Source: Oikopleura dioica (lineage: Eukaryota; Chordata; Appendicularia; Copelata; Oikopleuridae). Taken from it: a stretch of DNA of 64,000 bases. The translations under genes were made by a program, and so were the position numbers. Of the stretch, positions 56,002-64,000 are shown one piece after another (the first letter of the stretch is position 1; every line of letters starts with the position of its first letter). The DNA is taken from the NCBI GenBank assembly GCA_907165135.1, contig OU015567.1, positions 935,001 through 999,000 on the forward strand, in the 5' to 3' direction. Below the pieces are notes generated by a model that was given only the letters and a program-made list of their open reading frames with translations, was not told the origin of the DNA and did no database searches.

Positions 56002-59000
56002 TTATGAGATTAATGGGAATTTATAAATTAGGGTGATGAATTTAATTTTGTCTAGTTTTTGGTAAAAATAAAAAAGTCTAGGGAGAGTTTCAATCAAACT
56101 TCGGCAGTTGCGATTGGTTTCTTCGTTCACGATTCGTTCTGGATTTGTTGGCGATATTTCGTCACTAGAACTCGTCAAGGTGTTCGATGAGTAACACGGA
56201 AACGTACCTGAATCGGGGGTTCGACAGAGCGCAAATTTGATTTCCGTCAATAATCTTGCACAAGTAAGTTTCAAGTCGGCCACTGCGCCTGGTTCTCCTA
56301 CCCCAAATTTTTCTCCCTGAAATTGATCATGAAAAATCATCAATATTTTCCTTGACGGACCTGTTCAACTGTGTCTGGAAGAACCTTATCGAGAGTTTCC
56401 TCCAATAAAAGCGTCAAGAAAGCACCGGTCAATCCCAAAACACCAAAAATGATGTAGGGCAAGGAAGGGTTGACAACAGCGAGGAGGGCGACTATCGGCG
56501 CGCAGATTCCACCAATTCGAGCGACTGATGAGCAGAGGCCAATTCCAGTGTTTCTAATTAAAAAGGGTTAAAATCCAAAAAAAGTAAAAAACGAGTGATT
56601 ACCTGAGAGCAGTAGGGAAAAGCTCAGCTGAGTAAACGTAGATCCCACCATAAGCGCCTTTAATTATTTGATTCATTATCAGACATGCAGAAAGAGATTA
56701 ACAAAACTAGAAATTCTTCAATTAATGCAACCTTGAAAGATGATGAAAATTACATTTCCAAATTCTTTCATATAAAAAATTCTTGTGCTGCGAATTTTTA
56801 AACTTAGTTATGGTTTCTTGAAAATAAACTTTTTACCTGTGAGAGCAAATTTTCCCGCTAGTGGGAGAACAATCGACATTTGTCTGTGAAAATCATCTTG
56901 TTCTGGGTGAATAAACATCATTGCAAGGCAAGAGACTCCACCGAGAATGTCAAAGAAGAACATCGACCTTAGTTTTGTCAACTTGTACTCAATATGTTTT
57001 TCCTCCTTACCATCTTCTGCCAACGGTGACAAACAAAAAGCCAGCAAGAAGTTCCGCCGGGACTTCAAGCATTCCCGAAATTGCCAAGTTTACAAATGGA
57101 TTGCCCCCAAGAGTAGTTGCCCCCATCGAAAGACCGTAGTAAACTCCAGAAAGCATAAACCACTGGTAGAAGAGATTGAGGGTCCTCATTCGGATTCGAG
57201 GCGTCGCGAAAAAGTCAGAAAGCGACGATTCAACAACAGCTTCTTTTTCGGCGGATTGAGTCAGGCCGTATTTTTCAAGACCGCCAAATGTCTGAAAGAA
57301 AATAAATTTTACGATTCATTGGTGGTAAATTTACTCTTCCGTTGATCTTCGCTATAATTTCTAGCGCCGCATTTGCCTCGGCAATTCTTCCTTGTGAGAT
57401 GAGCCATCGTGCCGATTCTTGAAAAATCTTCGGGATGAAAAAGCCGATCGCAGCCGGAAGCGACATAATCACAGCCAACACTCGCCAGGTCGGAAACCAG
57501 TAGGCCAAAAGCGCCATGATTGCCTGCCCAACGCCGAAGAGCGCTTGGGCCACCTGCAATGCCATAACACGGGTCTAAGGAGAAGTGTTAAGAATCGACA
57601 GTGTCAGCAGGATCTGCAAAGTGATTAGCAATTTAAGCGCTTAGCGATTTCAAATTCCTTAACAGCGCGCTAGAAAACGAGTTTCTTTGATGGAGAAAAT
57701 TTGTACCTTTGGTTCAAAAATTTCTGAAGTCATGACAAAAGCTGACGAAATCGCACCGATCGATCCAGCACCACTGAACATTCGCCCTTTGACAAATTTT
57801 GAGTCATCTTGTCTTATTTTATTCTTACCAAGAAGAAGAAGATAGAAGCCAGTTTCGGATTTTGGGACAAATGCGCAGCTGACGAGGCCGAAAAAGGCAG
57901 TGATAAGGGAGACCGTGACAGTTCGCATTCGGCCCGAATTGTCGGACATTTTGCCAAAGACGACGGCGCCGAAGAAGACTCCGATCATGACGAAGATTTG
58001 GATGATTTGGATCTACAAATCATATTGAATGAGAGAAATGAGCCTAAGGCCGATAACTATGGAATCTTTTCTACTAGGTGAAAGTTAATCTTCAGACTAT
58101 GAAGACTCTGAAGTTCAGAGTAGGAATCCCGAGCAAAAACGGGTTTTCAAAAACTTGAAAATATTTTATGGTATTTCATTCGCATTCTTAATTTACCTTC
58201 CATGCGTCTTCACAAACAAGACCGAAGTCGGTAACAATCGTTTTTTGGTAATAAGTCTGGTTGAAAGTCCATTTCGAGCAGGCGGTGTAACGGTGATAGT
58301 CAGAAATATTCGTTCTCGTGAATTCTAGCGTCGCAATTTTTATTAAATGTTAATTCGATTTAATTACCGGAAGAAGAAAGAGGTGTTTGGTAGTCGAAAA
58401 AATCTGGAATAAATGATTCGATAATCTGCGGCGAGCTCCACATTTTACTCTCCGAAACATATTCAGACGAGTCGTTCGAATTTGCGATGGTTTGGAACAT
58501 CTCGCAAACGGCTGATCTCAAGTTCAAATACAAAATCTAAATCGCCGCGCTTCATTCTTTTTGAACTCTTTCTTGGCTTCGTTTTCCATTTCTCCAATTG
58601 TCAGTGTACGAGTTGTAGTTCACCTGCCTGCATTCTTTCGCCGAAGTGGCGTTGTTGAAGACGAAGAGTCTTCGGAGAGCTTGAAAGCTGACGTCGTCGA
58701 GGTTTTTGTGCGCTTCGGCGGTCAAGGAATGATTGTTCAGGGCGCATTGCTATAATTGAAAAGAGAATTAATGTTGTTTTTTCAACGAATAATCGACAAA
58801 AAATAATCGCAATTATTAATGAATCATCATTTTTTGGGGAGATGTCCGGAACCAACAAAAAATTTCGACAAATTTTGCGTGGAAATTTTCAACCAATCAG
58901 AAGCCTAGATTCAGAAAACCGGCCAATCAGCAGCCGAGTAGCTGCCCACGCAAATTTTGTCGAAATGTTTTTGTCGGTTCCAGACACCATCCCCATTTTT

Positions 59001-59220
59001 AGGACTTACATAATCAGGAATGAACCCTTCCCAATCCTGATGGCTCTGCAAATCTTCGGAAAGCTGATTATACTCGCAAGTGTGCCCGGGAGCAGCCGCT
59101 AGAAGCGAGTTGCCGAGCAAATGCCAGCACATAGTCATGGGCAAACATGATAAAATTAAAAATCGCGTCTTTTGATAAGTCCCGATTCCGTCGATTTCTT
59201 CGAAAACATCGTCTTTTTTC
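56002..59220 (-). CDS. SLC22-family organic ion/carnitine transporter
   Basis: Twelve-span plasma-membrane transporter of the major facilitator superfamily. From the 5' side: KKDDVFEEIDGIGTYQKTRF (typical SLC22 N-terminus), TM1 (LILSCLPMTMCWHLLGNSLL), then a large Cys-containing extracellular loop (GHTCEYNQLS, CALNNHSL, ECRQVNYNSYTDNW). It ends CSKWTFNQTYYQKTIVTDFGLVC, the family signature. GKMSDNSGRMRTV is the MFS loop, and FQESARWLISQGR the conserved ESxRWL motif. Later exons supply the remaining membrane spans to LPYIIFGVLGLTGAFLTLLLEETLDKVLPDT. About twelve exons. The first intron contains a dispersed repeat (58836-58994). The start codon could not be placed: the open frame begins near 59220 behind a stop, so a small first exon is missing. 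Substrate unknown. Confidence 0.85.
58836..58994. mobile_element. GGAACCGACAAAAAATTTCGAC-type element in an SLC22 intron
   Basis: Begins GGGGAGATGTCCGGAACC and ends GGTTCCAGACACCATCCCC, with the family's ATTTCGACAAATTTTGCGTG arm and its mirror. Flanked by ATTTTT on both sides. It lies between a normal GTAAGT donor (about 59011) and the next acceptor, so it was inserted into an existing intron. Confidence 0.85.
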
Positions 59221-59500
59221 TCGGATCAAAAAGATTTTCCTCCTTGATTTTTCGAACATTCTCTACTTGACAATTTATGATCCAACTTGGCAAAATTGAA
59301 GGTCATTTTTTGAGATGTGTCACATCTGGTGGGATTGGAAACAAAGTTGTGCCGTGCTACTGGATGCGAGGGGGATTGGCACCTTTCTTTTTTGATGCGT
59401 TTCATTTTTAGACAAAATTCTCGAAACTCTGATTGAATAAAACAATGATTGAGAAATTTATTGATCTGAAAGTAAAATTAGATTCATGCAATTATGATAA

Positions 59501-62500
59501 TTATAAGAGATCAGCAATAATTGATTGGATTTCGTCTTCGACATTGATTTGCTTCGCCCGAAGTTTTTTCTGCGCTTTTGTGAAGATCTTGTTCCACTCA
59601 CTTGATTTGCCAGCTTCGTATTTTTTCAACGCAGCTTAAAATTGATGAGAAGAGAATCAAGCATAGTTGGAAAAAACACCCGAAACTCGCGTGCGCGTGC
59701 GTGCGCGTGCGAATTTTTCTCGAAATCCACGTGCGCGTGCGTGCGCGTGCGCTTTAAAAAAGAGGAGTGCGCGTGCGTGCGTGCGCGCACGTGCGAACAC
59801 GCGTGCGTATTTTTCAAGGTATAATTTCGAGTTTTTTTGGCGAAAATTGAGGTTTTTCCAAGTAATTTTCTTATGAATAATGTTTTATAAACACTTTATA
59901 CCTACAATAGCTTATCAAGGGCTCTTCAAAAACACTAAAAACCCTTTCTCTTCGTTAAGATATTCGCAAAATTTTCGAGGAAGGAGAAAAAACCTCAAAA
60001 TTCCGAAGAAAAACCCTTTTTTTCCTATTCGCACGCGTGCGCGCACGTGCGCTCTTTTTATCTCCGGGTGCGCGTGCGTGCGCGTGCGCAAGTATTTGAA
60101 AATCTCGCGTGCGAGTGCGTGCGCGTGCGAAAACACGCACGTGTTTTTTCCAACTATGGAATCAAGAATGGTACTTTACCAAGTGCAAGAATCGTAAGAG
60201 CGAATTCAACTGACTGAATCTTCTGTTCAAGGTGCTCGAAAGCCTTGGTAAAATTCTTGTGATAAGCTTCCAAGCATTTCAAAATCTCTGTTTTTTCTGA
60301 AAACATGTTGGAAAAACTTAGTTTGTCAATTGTTTACTTGTGGCTTTCCAGAGTCCATTTCCTCGGGAATAATTAATCAACTCATCGGACCGGGAATCAG
60401 CATCCGGCTTCTCAGTGATTTCTGCAGCTTTGGACGGCGTTGCTCTTCTCCCCTTTTTCCTGGCCCCACCGATTCCACCAGCAGCAGGAGGACCACCCAT
60501 CATAAATGGTGGCGCTCTTCGCTCCCTTGCAGGCATCATTCCTCCAGCAGCGGGAGGAGGAGGGAAAGCAAACCCTCCGCCTGCTGCCATATACCCTGGC
60601 CCTACAAGAGATCTTAAGTCTTGAAAATACAGGCCTTCTTTGAAGCAATTGGTCTAGCTATCAAAGAGCCGCTTCGAGTAGCTAAGGGTTAGGGCAGTTC
60701 GTCAGAAAGGGTAATTTATGACCATATTACGCTTTTTCTAGTCAACATCTTCGCAAGAATTAATTAATAATAATAGCTACTTCACTAGCAAAAATAATCA
60801 GTGAATTCAGTTCAACTGAATCTTACTCTCGATTTTTCTTATTTTTTCTTTTTCTTCTCTAAGACAGGCTAGAGTTTAAAAGGATAAAAAAAAGAAACAA
60901 AATAAAGTCCTTTTCATACCGCGTGATACATTCATTCCACCATGATGGAGTCCTTGAATAGGAGTGACTGTGCTTCTAATAACTTTTCCTTCCTCGTTTT
61001 CAACAACGCCGACGAAAGCAGTGTAGTCGCACAAAGTTTTCCCCTACAGACAATTATAAAGATAAGAAGGAGTGAAAAAGAACAAACAAAAATTGAAAGT
61101 CTCGTTTGAACTTCCTGACGGTCGAATTCTTGTTGATATGAAGTTGAGTCTTCCAAAAAGTCGATCTCTTGCTTCGCCCAGAAGGATTTGAGCTTGATAT
61201 GCGCGTTGCTCCAGCGAGATCTTTACTCGGGATTTAAAACGGAAGATAATTTTTCATCGAGATATATTTTTGAATCCGTTCATTTCGCAATTAAGTTTGC
61301 AAAGCTGTCCATTTATCACAAAGCGGATTTGATCAATGTTGTCAAAAAGAGCTGAGTTAGGACCGGTCGATTTTAAACATAAATAAAATCTTTTGAAGCC
61401 ATAAATTGGCATGTTCAGTTCTTGAGGATTTTGAGAATAGCCAACGAGCTGAAGATTTGCTGGAAGTATAATTCGTTGAAGATGTATCGCTGGTCTTCGT
61501 TTCGGTACAAGAAAATATTCGCTAGGTCAACTATCAATGAAAAAATGCACCGTTCCTAGAAGCATTTTCCAAAATCTGCATTGTTTTCGCCTGAATTCGA
61601 TCTTTTCCCAAAACATAAACTGCAGAACCAAGTCCATTCTTGGCGATTCCTTCGCACAAGCTTTTCGATGCTCCGGACCCAATTCCAAGTGAGAAGAATC
61701 GAAGCTTGTTCTCGAATTTTATTGTGCTGTCTTTGACAATTTTGATGACATCGTTGGTGTTTGTGATGGCACCATCTGTCATGACGATGATGTTTCTGTA
61801 GACATCTGGCGGTTGCTCAAGACTAAACAGATGGAAGGGATAAACGTATGGAAGACTTACGTAAGAATGTCCATAAGAGGGCCATGAATGTCTGTTCCTC
61901 CGAGATTCGCCCTCATTTCTCTGTCGATCCATTGTTGAAGACCCTCTAATTGTTCGTCATCATCTTCATCTTTCACAATCCATCTCGGAGTCCGCATCAC
62001 ACGAGGTTGCCTAGATTGTCTTCGCTCGCGGTAGCTGTAGTAATAATCATCATCGTCTGAGTTATCTTCCCCTTCACCTTCTTGCCTAGGTTCGAAAACA
62101 TGTCTCGATCCAAATCGGCAAAAGATCACCTTTGAGCCGTGGTCGAGCGATCGGATCATCAACTGCAATGTCTTTCTTGTCGATTCCATGTAGTTACCAC
62201 TCATTGAGCCACTGCAATCAAGGAGGAAAATATACTCCATCGGCGCGTCGGAGTCATCATCGCTTTCCTCAAGACCAAGCTGTTCTCGTATATTTTTCTC
62301 GGAAATTTCAACACTGACAATAGCGTCTGCGTTATGAAAGTCCTCACAGCCTGTTTCGCTTTCATTTGGTCTCTCAATCGACTCAACTGTTATTTTCGGG
62401 TTAAAAATGCCTCTTGACTTGATTTGAATTTCAAGATCAGTTTTCGGTCTATCGGTTGTCGGAGCAATAATCGGCATATGCCGCATATCTTCCTTAATTA

Positions 62501-63433
62501 TCGGGCCATTTGGTCCTTCAATAATCCGATTTGCAGTTTGATTGGAATTGAGCTTCTCATAAAGTTTCCACTTTCTTCCTTCTGGAACTTCTGCACCCTT
62601 TTGATAGTCCATTTCCCAGGTTTCATCAGTTAGAAAAACTAAATTCAAAACATTAGTTTCGATCTAAATAGACTGCTACTAACTTTCGGCAATTCCAAAG
62701 CTTGAGTCGCTTGCTGTATTGGCGGATTCTCCATGTGGTTCAATAATTTCAATTTCGTCGATCCACGATGAAGTATTTGAATTACCAAGATCGACTTCCA
62801 TTGCATCTTCCTCTTCTTCACCAGCCCTGAATCTTTTCTTCCTATGCCTTGGAACAAAGAGAGCATGAACGCGATCACCATTACCATTGGCGTCGCCCTT
62901 CAGCGGCTCGGAATATTTAAAGTGCACATTAATTAACTTAGTAGCTTCTGGTTTATTGCCCATTTCGATAGTATACTCATCGCCGCGAAATGATGAGGTC
63001 AGGAGAGCGCCAGAATCACCAGTTTGTACTGCTTTATTGTACTCTTCCCGCGCTTCTTCTTTTTTCTTGAGTTTGGTTTCAATTTGTTGAAGCAGTTGAC
63101 GTCCATCTTCTTGTATGTCATAATACTTCGCACAAAAATAAGTCACTAAAAGGGTTCAAAAAACATGCAAATATAAAACTTACAGCTTTTATCATTTGAA
63201 AAAGGCAGAATAAATTTCTGCTGCTGGTCCATTCCATTCGGGTCTGGGTCAAAAGGTCCAGAAAAGGTAAGTCCAGGAATTTTTTCAAAGAAAATGTCCA
63301 AAAAAGTGTGCGCATTATCTTCAAATATTCTTATTTCTCTCTTCAACTTCGTTATCGCGAAATTTCCTCCTTTGATTCGCACTCCCGTACTTTCGTACGA
63401 GTAGTGCAAATCGACTGCCCCATCTTCAGGCAT
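59501..63433 (-). CDS. VIT and VWA domain protein, VWA5A-like
   Basis: Starts MPEDGAVDLHYSYES at 63433. Residues in the first third form a VIT domain: KKEEAREEYNKAVQTGDSGA, then FRGDEYTIEMGN and INVHFKYSEPL. An acidic linker (FRAGEEEEDAMEVD) follows. The VWA domain has a complete MIDAS: YIFLLDCSGSMSG, the Thr in NLGGTDIHGPL, and IIVMTDGAI. An acidic insert (GEGEDNSDDDDYYYSY) interrupts the VWA domain. Downstream come FWAKQEIDFLED and GKTLCDYTAFVGVVENEEGK, typical of VWA5 C-termini, a Gly/Pro-rich stretch (FAFPPPPAAGGMMP), and an end DEIQSIIADLL. No signal peptide, so probably cytosolic. Two introns fit only GA-AG borders, both starting GAACGG. The last intron holds a hAT-like element. A tandem relative begins to its right at 63905. 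Confidence 0.85.
59662..60158. mobile_element. hAT-like element with GCGTGC tracts
   Basis: CATAGTTGGAAAAAACAC on the left mirrors GTGTTTTTTCCAACTATG on the right. GAATCAAG is duplicated on both sides (59654-59661 and 60159-60166), and the CATAG terminus plus 8 bp duplication fit hAT-type insertion. The inside holds two blocks of alternating GCGTGCGCGTGC, over 100 bases each. It sits in the last intron of the VIT/VWA gene; without it the intron would be under 50 bases. Confidence 0.9.
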
Positions 63434-63904
63434 TTTTTAAGGGAAAAAACTTTTTAAAGCGTTATCTGACCAAACATTAGCCCCCGCGATCATTCATTTT
63501 CCCTTTTTTACTTCAAATATTTACGAGCTTGCCAGCTCAAGAGCGACTGACTGGAGAAAAAATGGAAGTTTTTATTTTCGTGCCCTTGAGACAATCGTAA
63601 TTTTCTCGTAATTTTTTCGACGAAGATTCTCTCCCTTGGCTTATTTTCTTGCCGGCACGTGATTGGCTGAGCTTTTTATTCGCGGATCAATTTGAAACTA
63701 AATAAGAATGTTCCGCGCTGTTGAATCGACAAACAATTGTGCAAATCGAAGCCAGCAAGATTTTCAAGCCCACTCATTTTTGTGAGAATGTTGAGTATAT
63801 TTTTCTTGTCATCAATAAAGAATTTGAACTAATTGGAAATTCGTTCTTTTTTTACAGCAAAATTATCCGTGCGATCAAAAGAGTGAATCGAAAATGTCAC
63901 AGAT
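63434..63904. other. intergenic spacer between tandem VIT/VWA genes
   Basis: Upstream of the 63433 start and downstream of the 63905 stop. It must hold the promoter of one gene and the 3' end of the other. It has AT-rich and mixed sequence, with no repeat or coding frame recognised. Confidence 0.45.
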
Positions 63905-64000
63905 TCAAGAAAGATCGCCAATTATCGACTTGATTTCTTCATCGGCGTTGATTCCATGAGAAGAGAGCTTCGTTTTTGCCTTCTTTGAGATATGATACCA
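63905..64000 (-). CDS. 3' end of a second VIT/VWA-type gene (partial)
   Basis: The minus-strand frame entering from the right edge reads YHISKKAKTKLSSHGINADEEIKSIIGDLS and stops at 63905. It aligns with the end of the neighbouring gene (WNKIFTKAQKKLRAKQINVEDEIQSIIADLL), with shared K..K..L, IN.(D/E)(D/E)EI.SII.DL. A tandem duplicate continuing beyond the window is therefore likely. Confidence 0.65.
   Translation of the reverse strand, partial: WYHISKKAKTKLSSHGINADEEIKSIIGDLS

Noticed and set aside
59642-60197. Several Arg/Ala/Cys-rich frames on both strands
   Set aside because: They are translations of the GCGTGC tracts in the hAT-like element.
1-64000. Bacterial operons, CRISPR array or prophage
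   Set aside because: Genes are intron-rich animal families; spaced repeats are transposon copies without CRISPR geometry.

Overview
The window looks like nuclear DNA of a compact animal genome, most likely a larvacean (appendicularian) tunicate close to Oikopleura. Reasons seen in the sequence: animal gene families, many 30-60 base introns ending in TTCTAG or TTTAG, and introns that keep the frame only with GA-AG, GC-AG or GG-AG borders, a habit reported for Oikopleura. This is inference; no ribosomal or mitochondrial marker is present. About fourteen protein genes are well supported, and the spaces between and inside them are packed with short inverted-repeat elements.

Layout. 1-9 kb: GTP cyclohydrolase I (+), a carbonyl-reductase-like SDR (-) and a class A GPCR (+). 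10.8-13 kb: a DUF4286 protein (+) converging on an unknown basic protein (-). 13.5-18.3 kb: no firm gene. 18.7-22.5 kb: an NCS-1/frequenin calcium sensor (-), a collagen/C1q protein (-), and a frameshifted WSCD-type sulfotransferase copy (+). 25-34.8 kb: one very large coiled-coil gene (+). 35-40.2 kb: a C2H2 zinc-finger gene (+) and an intact WSCD-type sulfotransferase (+). 40-46 kb: mostly repeats, with a candidate 32-residue membrane micropeptide. 46.2-51.5 kb: a small coiled-coil gene (-), a secreted PLA2-like protein without the catalytic His (+) and a serine protease homologue without catalytic His and Ser (-). 52-55.4 kb: a secreted EGF-repeat protein (+). 56-64 kb: an SLC22 transporter (-), a VIT/VWA protein (-), and the 3' end of a second, related VIT/VWA gene (-).

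The main surprise is how short inverted-repeat elements sit in genes. Six copies of one family (ends GGGCTCGGCAACCTGTG, many with internal AAAGCCGC..GCGGCTTT hairpins) occur. Three of them (GPCR, coiled-coil gene, zinc-finger gene) make up nearly the whole of an intron whose removal restores the frame with GC-AG or GG-AG borders. Unrelated elements interrupt coding exons of GCH1 and the SDR with target duplications. This resembles introner-type intron creation. A second theme is a set of different families all flanked by TTAA, two of them sharing one TTAA.

Coordinates of multi-exon genes run from first to last coding base. Exon borders were placed by eye from reading frame and splice signals and may be off by a few bases.
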